Source: Gammaproteobacteria bacterium (GTDB lineage Bacteria > Pseudomonadota > Gammaproteobacteria > Pseudomonadales > Pseudohongiellaceae). Taken from it: 46,600 nt of DNA. Position numbers and translations under genes: made by a program. The notes beneath the pieces are model-generated. The model saw only the letters and a list, made by a program, of their open reading frames with translations. It was not told the DNA's origin and did not search any database. Where the stretch lies: the NCBI GenBank assembly GCA_030427065.1, contig JAUHWU010000011.1:1-46600 (forward strand), given 5' to 3'. Of the stretch, positions 25,887 to 33,248 are shown one piece after another (position 1 is the first letter of the stretch; each line of letters starts with the position of its first letter).

Positions 25887-25960
25887 TGCTGGCTCCGGAT
25901 ATTCTTTTCGTTATTTGTTTTTCTGGGTATTTTGTCTGTTACCGCTAATAAGGTTGTTTT

Positions 25961-26001
25961 CACTACAACAATCATTCACTACAACAATCATTCACTACAA
26001 C
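25961..26001. repeat. 16-bp tandem repeat in nrdA leader
   Basis: CACTACAACAATCATT is repeated at 25961-25976 and 25977-25992, with a third partial copy to 26001. It begins about 75 bases upstream of the nrdA start. Confidence 0.85.
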
Positions 26002-26104
26002 TATAAAAAGTGCTTCTGGCACCACTTGCCTGTTAGGGCAATGGCTGTTGACTTTTACCGGTGTGAATTACCGGAAAGGGGCTGGTTTAGCCCGGATTCC
26101 CCAA

Positions 26105-26120
26105 ACACAAGATGTAGTGT
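26105..26120. promoter_or_regulatory. Degenerate NrdR-like box near nrdA
   Basis: ACACAAGATGTAGTGT fits the NrdR consensus ACACWATATATWGTGT at 14 of 16 positions. No partner box lies about 31 bp to either side. It lies inside the predicted leader, so its role is uncertain. Confidence 0.4.
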
Positions 26121-26153
26121 TTTGGTGAAATCCCCGAAATCCCGTTTATGGCC

Positions 26154-26162
26154 TGTGGATAA
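26154..26162 (-). promoter_or_regulatory. DnaA box upstream of nrdA
   Basis: TGTGGATAA, the perfect consensus DnaA box in inverse orientation relative to the plus strand. DnaA is known to regulate nrdAB in E. coli through boxes near the promoter; here the box is about 270 bases upstream of the start codon and downstream of the predicted promoter. Confidence 0.55.
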
Positions 26163-26224
26163 GCCTCTACCGGATGTTTGAGATGTGGACGGTTAGCAGG
26201 TTTTTCAGGTACTTTCGTCATACG

Positions 26225-26283
26225 TTCATGGTTTTACTTGAGTTAAAGCCATGAAGGACTGTCCTTTAAAGCTGTACCAGCTT
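26225..26283. other. Tandem hairpins in nrdA leader
   Basis: Three back-to-back inverted repeats: TTCATGGTTTTA (26225-26236) with the complementary 26244-26255 (12 bp, one wobble pair); AAGGAC/GTCCTT (26254-26266), which overlaps the first by two bases; and AAGCTG/CAGCTT (26269-26283). Read on the minus strand they would fold in the nrdA leader RNA. No U-tract follows, so they are not simple terminators. Confidence 0.5.
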
Positions 26284-26310
26284 AACGTGTTCATCCCCTC
26301 TAGTTGCTTT

Positions 26311-26340
26311 CAGATACTTCCTGATACTTACTGATACTTC
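26311..26340. repeat. 10-bp tandem repeat in nrdA leader
   Basis: Three contiguous copies of a CWGATACTTM unit (CAGATACTTC, CTGATACTTA, CTGATACTTC). Confidence 0.8.
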
Positions 26341-26444
26341 CAAAATTCTTCAATTTTCTTCAAATTGTCCTTAACTTATCTGGCTAAGCCGTGGATGTTG
26401 TTCGTTTTTTGATTCCGCGCCAGTTTAACCAAACAGAAGCTAAA

Positions 26445-26490
26445 GCACAATATATAGTGTAAAAAAATTGTTAATGCACTATATCAGGTA
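26445..26490. promoter_or_regulatory. Paired NrdR boxes
   Basis: Box one GCACAATATATAGTGT (26445-26460) matches ACACWATATATWGTGT at all but the first base. Box two TGCACTATATCAGGTA (26475-26490) is a weaker match. They start 30 bp apart, the near-integral-turn spacing typical of NrdR operators. NrdR is the ATP/dATP-sensing repressor of ribonucleotide reductase genes. Box two overlaps the predicted -10. Confidence 0.8.
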
Positions 26491-26507
26491 TATTTTCCCC
26501 TATGCAA
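26478..26507 (-). promoter_or_regulatory. Predicted nrdA promoter
   Basis: On the minus strand TTGCAT (26507-26502), an 18-bp spacer and TATAGT (26483-26478). The -10 lies within NrdR box two and the predicted start falls between the two boxes, a layout suited to repression by NrdR. Confidence 0.5.
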
Positions 26508-26733
26508 GCCAATAATGTGTGAAATTCATGGGGATAAGTTGTGCATAGAGTGGGTATTGCCGGGTATTGTTTTGAACTTAGCCAGAGACTCTTGTGACAT
26601 TGCACCAGCAGGGGGCAAAAGCAGTAAATAATCGTCCGGGGCAGAAAAACCGGAAAAGCCTTTTAAAACGGGTGTCAGACAATGATCTTGATTGGGGTTT
26701 GCACCAGGTCAGCGCAAAAAACGGCTGGATGAT

Positions 26734-26753
26734 AAACACTATATATAGTGTTT
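26734..26753. promoter_or_regulatory. Perfect 20-bp palindrome, distal NrdR-type box
   Basis: A perfectly self-complementary AAACACTATATATAGTGTTT containing a 16/16 match to the NrdR consensus (26736-26751). It is the best match in the window yet stands alone, 291 bp beyond the paired boxes and just after the ABC ATPase stop codon. No gene starts downstream of it on the plus strand. Confidence 0.65.
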
Positions 26754-26794
26754 TTGCTTTTCGGGTTCAGGCGGATTTTGGCCAATAGTGTTGA

Positions 26795-27520
26795 TCAATA
26801 TTTCTGGTCAATAAAGCGCGCAACAAATTCATTGGCCGGGGCTTCGCGCAACTGCGCGGCGCTTCCCCATTGCTGCAGATTTCCTTCCAGCATAACGCCG
26901 GTTTCGTCTGCAACAGTAAAAGCCTCGTCCTGATCATGGGTGACCAGGATGGCACTTATTTTACGCTCAATAAGGATATCCCTGACTTCACGACTGAGGT
27001 TGCGGCGCATTTCCGTGTCCAGATTGGAAAAGGGTTCATCCATAAGCAGGAGTTTGGGGTCAGGTGCCAGCGCTCTTGCCAGGGCGACACGTTGTTGCTG
27101 ACCACCGGATAACTGGTGTGGATACTTGTCTGCATGCATTTCCAGATGAACCAGGCTCAGTAGAGAAAGGACGATAGCGTCTTTTTCCGTCTTGTCTCTG
27201 CCGTGCAGGCCAAAGGCAATATTTTTACTGACAGTGAGATGGGGAAACAGCGCGTAATCCTGGAAAACCATGCCAATTTCGCGTTGTTCCGGCGGCACTA
27301 CATTATCAGCGGTACTGAGACATACGCCGTCGAGGAGAATCTGGCCGGCAAAAATATTTTCCAGCCCTGCTATGGCTCTCAGGGCAGTGGTTTTGCCGCA
27401 ACCGCTGGGGCCCAGCAAACTTACAATCTGATGCTGGCCAACATTGAAGCTCAGGTCATCAATGATCACCTGATCATCATAGCGACAATTGATGTTGTGA
27501 ATTTCAAGCAGTGCTGTCAT
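26795..27520 (-). CDS. ABC transporter ATP-binding protein, FbpC/PotA-like, short
   Basis: An ATPase subunit of an import-type ABC transporter at the cytosolic face of the membrane. Walker A is GPSGCGKTT (37-45), the Q-loop is VFQDYALFPHLTV, the signature is LSGGQQQRVALARAL, Walker B is LLLMDEPFSNLD and the switch is VTHDQDEA. At 241 residues it ends soon after the ATPase domain and lacks the C-terminal TOBE regulatory domain (family members are about 350). No permease or binding protein is nearby. It is the last gene of an argD-argF operon; from memory, an orphan ATPase next to argF also occurs in P. aeruginosa. The substrate is unknown. Confidence 0.85.
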   Translation of the reverse strand: MTALLEIHNINCRYDDQVIIDDLSFNVGQHQIVSLLGPSGCGKTTALRAIAGLENIFAGQILLDGVCLSTADNVVPPEQREIGMVFQDYALFPHLTVSKNIAFGLHGRDKTEKDAIVLSLLSLVHLEMHADKYPHQLSGGQQQRVALARALAPDPKLLLMDEPFSNLDTEMRRNLSREVRDILIERKISAILVTHDQDEAFTVADETGVMLEGNLQQWGSAAQLREAPANEFVARFIDQKY

Positions 27521-27595
27521 ATCAGGCTACCTGGTCCTTGAGCAGCCCTTTGAGCAAAATAAGGGGCAAATTTATGCAGGCTGGAACTGGCGATA

Positions 27596-28498
27596 TCAGC
27601 ACAGCAGGAATTCAAGCAGCGCTTTTTGGGCATGAAGGCGGTTTTCAGCCTGTTCCCAGACCACTGAATCAGGTGCATCAATAACATCAGCGCTGACTTC
27701 TTCGCCACGATGGGCGGGGAGACAATGCATAAACAGGGCGTTCTCATCGGCAAGACTCATTAGCTCCAGGGTCACTTCAAAACCTTCGAAATCCTTCATG
27801 CGGCGGACGCGTTCATCTTCCTGTCCCATGGAGGCCCAGACGTCCGTACTGACAAGAGAGGAGCCCGGTAATGCCTGTTCCGGAGAACGTACGATTTTTA
27901 CACGATCCTTGTTGGCTGCCACCAGTTCAGGGTTCGGATCATACCCGGGCGGACAGGCAACGATCAGTTCGAAATCCAGCAGGCGTGCAGCATTGATATA
28001 AGAGTGACACATATTGTTGCCATCGCCTATCCAGGTGACAGTCTTGCCCTGAATACTGCCGCGGTGCTGGACGAAGGTTTGCATATCCGCCAGCAATTGG
28101 CAGGGATGATAATCATCAGTCAGCGCATTGATCACCGGGACTGAGGAATAATCCGCCATACGTTCGATTTTTTCATGCTCAAAGGTGCGTATCATGATGG
28201 CGTCTACCATTCTGGAAAGAACGCGCGCAGTATCTTCCACCGGTTCACCACGCCCTAATTGGGTATCCTGGGGGGACAGGAAAATCGCAGAACCGCCCAT
28301 CTGGTTCATGCCGGCCTCAAAAGAAACCCGGGTCCTGGTAGACGATTTTTCGAACACCATCGCCAATACCTTGTTTCTCAGCAATTCATGGGGAATGCCC
28401 TGGTCAAGCAGTATCTTCAGCTCGCAGGCGCGGTCAATAATGTCTTTTAATTCCTGTCCGCTCAGGTCAAGCAGGGTCAGGAAATGTCTGGGTTTCAT
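27596..28498 (-). CDS. argF: Ornithine carbamoyltransferase
   Basis: Makes citrulline from ornithine and carbamoyl phosphate in arginine biosynthesis. The carbamoyl-phosphate loop is SSTRTR (residues 52-57), followed by [32 protein letters not shown], the aspartate-containing [12 protein letters not shown] and the ornithine loop [12 protein letters not shown]. Length 300 is typical for the anabolic enzyme. Its ATG overlaps the stop codon of argD (TAATG), so the two are translationally coupled. Confidence 0.97.
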   Translation of the reverse strand: MKPRHFLTLLDLSGQELKDIIDRACELKILLDQGIPHELLRNKVLAMVFEKSSTRTRVSFEAGMNQMGGSAIFLSPQDTQLGRGEPVEDTARVLSRMVDAIMIRTFEHEKIERMADYSSVPVINALTDDYHPCQLLADMQTFVQHRGSIQGKTVTWIGDGNNMCHSYINAARLLDFELIVACPPGYDPNPELVAANKDRVKIVRSPEQALPGSSLVSTDVWASMGQEDERVRRMKDFEGFEVTLELMSLADENALFMHCLPAHRGEEVSADVIDAPDSVVWEQAENRLHAQKALLEFLLC

Positions 28499-29673
28499 TA
28501 TCCAAAATCCTTAATCAGTTCGCTGATCGTGTCTATGATTAAATCACTTTCTGTTTCTGTAAGTGTCAGTGGCGGTACCAGTCGCACGACATTGCCCGAG
28601 GCGATATTGATCAATAAGCCTTTTTCCCTGGCCAGAGCCACCAGCTCGGCACAGGGCTGGTCGAGTTCCACACCAATCATCAGGCCATTACCCCGAATTG
28701 CCACCACATGGGGACAATTTTGCAGGCGCATGCTCAGGCCAAATTTAATCCTGTCACCCTGAACACTGGCATTTTCCAGCAAGCCTTCAGTCAGCAATGC
28801 CTTGTTGACTGCCAATGCAGCAGCGCAGGCCAGCGGGCTTCCACCAAAAGTAGTGGCGTGATGCCCCGGGTGGAAAATATCTGCTGCTCTGCCACTGGCA
28901 AGGCAGGCACCGATAGGAAAGCCATTGCCCAGACCTTTTGCGGTAGAGACTACATCCGGCAGAATGCCATTGTGCTGATAAGCAAAATATTTGCCGGTAC
29001 GGCCATTGCCAGTCTGCACTTCGTCAAGCATCAGAAGCATGTCATTGGCGTCACAAAGGCTGCGTAATTTATTCAGGTAATCAGAGGCAGGTATGCATAT
29101 ACCCCCTTCACCCTGTATCGGCTCCACCAGCACAGCGACAACATTCGGGTTGTTCTTCACGCATTTCTCGATAGCAGGAATATCATTGAAGGGCACTCGA
29201 TAGAAACCTTCCAGAAAAGGGGCAAAGCCACCCTGATGGCGACTGCTGTAGGTTGCTGTCAGTGCCCCCATGGTGCGGCCATGAAAAGCGCCTTCCATAA
29301 CGATAATGCCTGGTAATTCAACGCCCTTGTTATGACCAAACATACGCGCCAGTTTGATTGCAGCTTCATTACCTTCAGCCCCGGAATTACAGAAAAAGAC
29401 GCGGCTCATGCCCGAAGCCTGACATAACTTTTCGGCAAGTTCTTCCTGTAACGGCACGCCATAGAGGTTGGAGGTATGGACCAGCGTTGCTACCTGTTCC
29501 TGAACGGCCTTGATAAAGCCCGGATGATTATGACCAAGGGCGCATACCGCAATGCCGCTGATGGCATCAAGGTAGCGTTTGTTCTCACTGTCATATAGCC
29601 ATGACCCTTCGCCGCGGATGAAATCAACGGGGATTCGATTATAGGTCTTCATCAAGGCATCTGGATTGGCCAT
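28498..29673 (-). CDS. argD: Acetylornithine aminotransferase
   Basis: A PLP-dependent class III aminotransferase that makes N-acetylornithine, and may also act in lysine synthesis. Motifs are [60 protein letters not shown] and the PLP lysine in [16 protein letters not shown]. Length 391 is standard. AGGAAG precedes the ATG and a TATAAT lies some 20 bp upstream. It is the first gene of argD-argF-ABC on the minus strand. No convincing ArgR boxes were seen upstream. Confidence 0.96.
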   Translation of the reverse strand: MANPDALMKTYNRIPVDFIRGEGSWLYDSENKRYLDAISGIAVCALGHNHPGFIKAVQEQVATLVHTSNLYGVPLQEELAEKLCQASGMSRVFFCNSGAEGNEAAIKLARMFGHNKGVELPGIIVMEGAFHGRTMGALTATYSSRHQGGFAPFLEGFYRVPFNDIPAIEKCVKNNPNVVAVLVEPIQGEGGICIPASDYLNKLRSLCDANDMLLMLDEVQTGNGRTGKYFAYQHNGILPDVVSTAKGLGNGFPIGACLASGRAADIFHPGHHATTFGGSPLACAAALAVNKALLTEGLLENASVQGDRIKFGLSMRLQNCPHVVAIRGNGLMIGVELDQPCAELVALAREKGLLINIASGNVVRLVPPLTLTETESDLIIDTISELIKDFG

Positions 29674-29784
29674 TTACTACTTCCTGATTATAAGGTTATA
29701 AAAAGTGTCTGAACCCGGGATTTTCCAAACCCAAAAAAAGCAAAAGGGCAGCAAGCGCCACCCCCAAAGGGAGGCGATTTTAAT

Positions 29785-29874
29785 GAAAGCATCCGCAAGT
29801 CACAAGTCTCCAGTTAGAAGTGGCAAGTTACAAGTCTCAAGTCACAGGCAAAGCGAATGCGGATTCAGGCTTTC
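29785..29874. repeat. Inverted-repeat element with CAAGTC-type internal repeats
   Basis: Outer arms GAAAGCATCCGC (29785-29796) and GCGGAT-tcag-GCTTTC (29859-29874) pair except for a four-base bulge. Between them lie CAAGTCACAAGTCTC, CAAGTTACAAGTCTCAAGTC and similar units. The internal repeats resemble the GACTTGAGGCTTGAGAC string at 10426-10442, in inverse orientation. Confidence 0.5.
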
Positions 29875-30003
29875 ATCAGGATATTATTACGAAAAAAAAG
29901 CAGATATCGACTTACTCGCCCGGAGTTTTTGGTTCCTGAAATAAAAATCACTGAATTGGGACCGGCGCAGACGAATTTTCTTCGCTCCCGGGTCTGGCCT
30001 CTT

Positions 30004-30009
30004 TATAAT
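30004..30009 (+). promoter_or_regulatory. -10 box directly before the hydantoinase B start
   Basis: A perfect TATAAT ends 8 bases before the ATG at 30018. There is no Shine-Dalgarno between them and no good -35. The predicted start of transcription coincides with the start codon, as at pyrB. Confidence 0.4.
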
Positions 30010-30017
30010 TGCCTGCC

Positions 30018-31568
30018 ATGAATGTTATCGAATTAAGTCTGTTCGCCTCGCGCATGGAAGCCGTGTGTGACGAAATGGGGGCCGTGCTGCAGCGCTCGGC
30101 TTTTTCCCCCAATATCAAGGATCGTCTCGATTTTTCCTGCGCCCTGTTTGATAAAAGTGGACTGCTATGTGCGCAGGCTGCGCATATTCCGGTTCATCTG
30201 GGCAGTATGGCCTATGCCATGGCTGACATTGTCGGGCAGTTTGACTGGCATGCCGACGATGTTCTGGTGCTGAACGATCCCTATCTGGGAGGCACACACC
30301 TGCCTGATGTCACGATTGTTGCACCGGTCTTCATTGACCAGGAATTAACGGCCTTCGCTGTGAACCGTGCCCATCATGCGAATATTGGTTCCGAGTCTCC
30401 CGGCTCCATGCCGATCACCAGCAAGCTGGCGGAGGAAGGCATTATCATTTCACCGCAGTTCCTGCTAAAGCGGGGGCAGTTGAATCGTCAGTTATGGCAA
30501 TCACTGGAAGCCATTCATGGGCAACAGGGTGATTATAAGCTTGATGGTGACATGGCGGCTCAGGTGAGCTCGGTAAACACCGGTGTGCAGCGAATGCAGG
30601 AGTTGATAAACCAGCTTGGCACTCAAACCTTCCAGTCGGGACTGCAAGCGCTTAATGAATACGGAACGCGGATTGCGCTTGCCTGTCTGGCTGATATACC
30701 CAAAGGCGTCTATGAGTATGTCGATTTTATGGATGATGATGGTCTTGGACAGCTGGATATCCCGATACAGGTCTGCCTGGAGATTGCCGACGCCAGCATC
30801 ACGGTGGATTTTGAGGGCACCAGCGAGCAGGTGGCGGGCAATATAAACTGCCCGTTACCTGTTGTCGCAGCCGCCGTGTTTTATGTGTTTCGTTGCCTGA
30901 TGCCGGATTACGCGCCAGCCTGCGCGGGTCTTTTCAGTCCGATTAAGATCAAGGCGCCGGCAGCCTCCCTGGTCAATGCCTGTCATCCGGCGGCGGTGGC
31001 TGCGGGTAATGTGGAAACCTCCACACGTATTGTTGATACGGTTCTCGGGGCTCTGGAGAAGGCCCTGCCGCAGAGGATTCCGGCAGCCAGTCAGGGCAGT
31101 ATGAATAATATAGCCATGGGCCATCGCGGACCAGCCGGGAGTTGGGACTATTATGAAACACTGGCCGGTGGTCACGGTGGCGGGCCTGATTTCGCAGGCC
31201 TCAGTGGCAGGCATTCTCATATGACCAATACCCTGAATACCCCCATAGAAAGCCTTGAGATGCATTACCCGATTCGGGTCAAGCAGTATGCCATTCGGGA
31301 ATCCAGTGGGGGTGCGGGCAAGCACCCCGGTGGCAATGGCCTGGTGCGTGAATACGAATTTCTTGAGCCGGCCCAGGTAAGCCTGCTAACGGAAAGGCGC
31401 CGTCATCGCCCCTGGGGGCTGCAGGGCGGTGAACCCGGGCAGGCAGGAGAAAACTCCCTCAATGGAGAAGCACTAGCGGGTAAAATCTCACTTACGGTGC
31501 AGACCGGGGATTGTCTCGCCATTAGAACGCCCGGCGGGGGTGGCTGGGGTAAACCGGAGCAGTATTGA
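30018..31568 (+). CDS. Hydantoinase B / 5-oxoprolinase-type subunit
   Basis: A 516-residue member of the HyuB/N-methylhydantoinase B family, which with a HyuA subunit hydrolyses hydantoins, 5-oxoproline or related lactams using ATP. Family marks are FSPNIKDRLDFSCALFD, HIPVHLGSMAYAM, LNDPYLGGTHLPDVT, VNRAHHANIGSESPGSMP, DFEGTSEQVAGNINCP and RTPGGGGWG at the end. The ATG at 30018 is preferred to the TTG at 30009. No hyuA, racemase or transporter is adjacent, so its partner must be elsewhere. Substrate cannot be given. Confidence 0.88.
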   Translation: MNVIELSLFASRMEAVCDEMGAVLQRSAFSPNIKDRLDFSCALFDKSGLLCAQAAHIPVHLGSMAYAMADIVGQFDWHADDVLVLNDPYLGGTHLPDVTIVAPVFIDQELTAFAVNRAHHANIGSESPGSMPITSKLAEEGIIISPQFLLKRGQLNRQLWQSLEAIHGQQGDYKLDGDMAAQVSSVNTGVQRMQELINQLGTQTFQSGLQALNEYGTRIALACLADIPKGVYEYVDFMDDDGLGQLDIPIQVCLEIADASITVDFEGTSEQVAGNINCPLPVVAAAVFYVFRCLMPDYAPACAGLFSPIKIKAPAASLVNACHPAAVAAGNVETSTRIVDTVLGALEKALPQRIPAASQGSMNNIAMGHRGPAGSWDYYETLAGGHGGGPDFAGLSGRHSHMTNTLNTPIESLEMHYPIRVKQYAIRESSGGAGKHPGGNGLVREYEFLEPAQVSLLTERRRHRPWGLQGGEPGQAGENSLNGEALAGKISLTVQTGDCLAIRTPGGGGWGKPEQY

Positions 31569-31688
31569 CTGCGTATACACTTGAAATGAAGTAAAATGAT
31601 CCCACTTACTTATTCATACTCTTTAAACTTGATCTAATATCAAACGCCTCATCGTTCAGTATTAAATCCATTAACCTCAGGAATTCTC

Positions 31689-32042
31689 ATGAGCACTGAA
31701 AATAATATCGAAAGCGTAATCAAAGACCAGATTGTTGCTAATCCAATCATTCTTTATATGAAGGGCAATCCCAATCAGCCGCAGTGTGGCTTTTCTGCCC
31801 AGGCGACACAGATGTTAATGGCCTGTGGCCAGAAATTTGCCTACGTTGATATTCTCAGTAATCCGGATGTTCGCGCCAATCTTCCCAAGGTCTCTGACTG
31901 GCCTACATTCCCCCAGCTGTTTGTGGACGGAGAACTGGTCGGCGGCTGCGATATCATGACTGACATGTATCAGAAAGGTGAGCTTAAAACCCTGCTTGAT
32001 GAATCTGCTGCGAAAAGAGAAGGGCAGGAACAGCAAGCCTGA
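31689..32042 (+). CDS. grxD: Monothiol glutaredoxin GrxD
   Basis: A CGFS-type glutaredoxin that binds a glutathione-coordinated [2Fe-2S] cluster and helps deliver Fe-S clusters. Motifs: ILYMKGNPNQPQCGFS with the single active-site Cys near residue 38, the SDWPTFPQLFVDGELVGGCDI segment with cis-Pro and glutathione-binding residues. Length 117. The distal genes bfr and bfd add to an iron-handling neighbourhood. A strong terminator follows the stop. Confidence 0.96.
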   Translation: MSTENNIESVIKDQIVANPIILYMKGNPNQPQCGFSAQATQMLMACGQKFAYVDILSNPDVRANLPKVSDWPTFPQLFVDGELVGGCDIMTDMYQKGELKTLLDESAAKREGQEQQA

Positions 32043-32072
32043 TAGCGTGAGCGCAAATGGCTTTGGAAAAAA

Positions 32073-32098
32073 GGGAGCAGCTTTGCTCCCTTTTTTTT
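32073..32098 (+). terminator. Intrinsic terminator after grxD
   Basis: GGGAGCA (32073-32079), loop GCTT, TGCTCCC (32084-32090), then eight Ts. Preceded by an A-run, so it could also work in the other direction. Confidence 0.9.
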
Positions 32099-32308
32099 GC
32101 TATTGAGAAAGCCGCCGGAATCAATACATAGATTCAGTGGAGATTTAATAGGACCTCAGCCTCATGGTGCCAGAGCCAACAAAAGTGCGCATCGGATCCC
32201 CCGGCGATCGCACGGGATTGTGACCAGCTGATGTCGGCGCAATAATTTTGCCTGGGGAAGACGGGTTACGTACAATCCGCCTTTCTTTTTTCGTCAAGAA
32301 AGTCACTT

Positions 32309-33205
32309 ATGTCTGATAACGCCCGTGGCGTCTGGTATATGGCTCTGGCCACGTTTGTGTTCGGGCTCATGACTGTGTTTGTCAAACTGGTACCGTCCAT
32401 TCCGCCCCTGGAAATTATCTTTTTTCGTGCTGTCATCGCCCTGATACTTTGCTACTGGGGATTAAAACGGGCGCGGGTATCGATTTGGGGGCACAACAAG
32501 GCCATGCTGATTATGCGCGGTGTGGCGGGCGTTATAGCCTTGTCCCTGAACTTTTGGCTGGTTCAGGAAATCCCCCTGGCAACCGCCTCCACATTGACTT
32601 ACCTGGCACCGATATCGACGACCTTGATCGGCATCTGGTTTGTGAAAGAAAAGGTAAGCGCGATACAGGGATTGTTTTTTGCCACCAGTTTTACAGGTAT
32701 CCTGGTGATTCAGGGATTCGATACCAGAGTATCGCTATTTCACCTGGGCGTGGGGCTGGTGACCTGTCTGTTTATGGGTATTGCCTATAACTGTGTGCGC
32801 AAATTATCCACTACCGAGCATCCCCTTGTTATTATTTTTTACTTTCCGGCGGTCTGTCTTCCTGTTACAGCGGTGGCCTGTCTTCTGTTCTGGGTGCAGC
32901 CGCAAGGCTGGGAATGGTTCTATTTGTTAATGGTGGGTATCACCAGCCAGGTGGCCCAGTATTTCATGACGCGTTCCTATCAGCTGGCCGAAATCTCTAC
33001 GGTATCCATCGTCAATTACACCGGCATTATTTATGCCATCGTACTGGGCTATCTCATTTTTGGTGAAGGCTTTAACCTGTTGACCTATTTAGGGATGGCA
33101 CTGGTAATCGTCGGCGTGATATTGAATATCGTATGGAAGCAATATAGCAAAAAGCCGCTGGTGACGGGTTCACCCTCCATAGTAATTGATGAGAAGCCCT
33201 TGTAG
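32309..33205 (+). CDS. EamA/DMT-family membrane transporter
   Basis: A 298-residue inner-membrane protein with ten predicted helices in two EamA repeats (about 5-140 and 150-285). Marks include FVFGLMTVFVKLVP, PPLEIIFFRAVIAL, ATASTLTYLAPISTTLIG in repeat one and AEISTVSIVNYTGIIYAIVLGYLIFGE in repeat two. Members export amino acids, nucleobases or other metabolites; the cargo cannot be predicted here. It overlaps no neighbour; the DUF6152 gene starts 43 bp after its stop. Confidence 0.9.
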   Translation: MSDNARGVWYMALATFVFGLMTVFVKLVPSIPPLEIIFFRAVIALILCYWGLKRARVSIWGHNKAMLIMRGVAGVIALSLNFWLVQEIPLATASTLTYLAPISTTLIGIWFVKEKVSAIQGLFFATSFTGILVIQGFDTRVSLFHLGVGLVTCLFMGIAYNCVRKLSTTEHPLVIIFYFPAVCLPVTAVACLLFWVQPQGWEWFYLLMVGITSQVAQYFMTRSYQLAEISTVSIVNYTGIIYAIVLGYLIFGEGFNLLTYLGMALVIVGVILNIVWKQYSKKPLVTGSPSIVIDEKPL

Positions 33206-33248
33206 ACTTTCCCCGACCAATAAAAACAATTACTTACCAGGGGGCAGT

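Larger units (their letters stand above)
25887..26794. promoter_or_regulatory. Long control region and leader upstream of nrdA
   Basis: About 900 bp without a credible gene. Towards nrdA it holds 16-bp tandem repeats, an NrdR-like site (26105-26120), a perfect DnaA box (26154-26162), hairpins (26225-26283), 10-bp repeats, a promoter overlapped by paired NrdR boxes (26445-26507), a DnaA-like site (26529-26537, TGGGGATAA) and a distal palindrome (26734-26753). If transcription starts near 26470 the nrdA leader is about 580 bases long. The 64-codon plus-strand frame at 26594 has no coding signature. Confidence 0.7.
29674..30017. other. Intergenic region between argD and hydantoinase B gene
   Basis: About 344 bp. 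It holds a G/C hairpin (CGCC-ACCCCC with GGGAGGCG, 29756-29776), then an inverted-repeat element at 29785-29874, then a plain stretch and a TATAAT at 30004-30009. The short open frame spanning it has no coding signature. Confidence 0.5.

Noticed and set aside
25887-26440. A cobalamin riboswitch in the nrdA leader
   Set aside because: No B12-box sequence is visible, and class Ia reductase does not use B12.
26594-26788. A 64-codon frame beside the distal NrdR palindrome
   Set aside because: No ribosome-binding site, and no recognisable protein; it lies in the nrdA control region.
29705-29944. A 79-codon frame upstream of the hydantoinase B gene
   Set aside because: It crosses the inverted-repeat element and ends before the promoter; no coding features.
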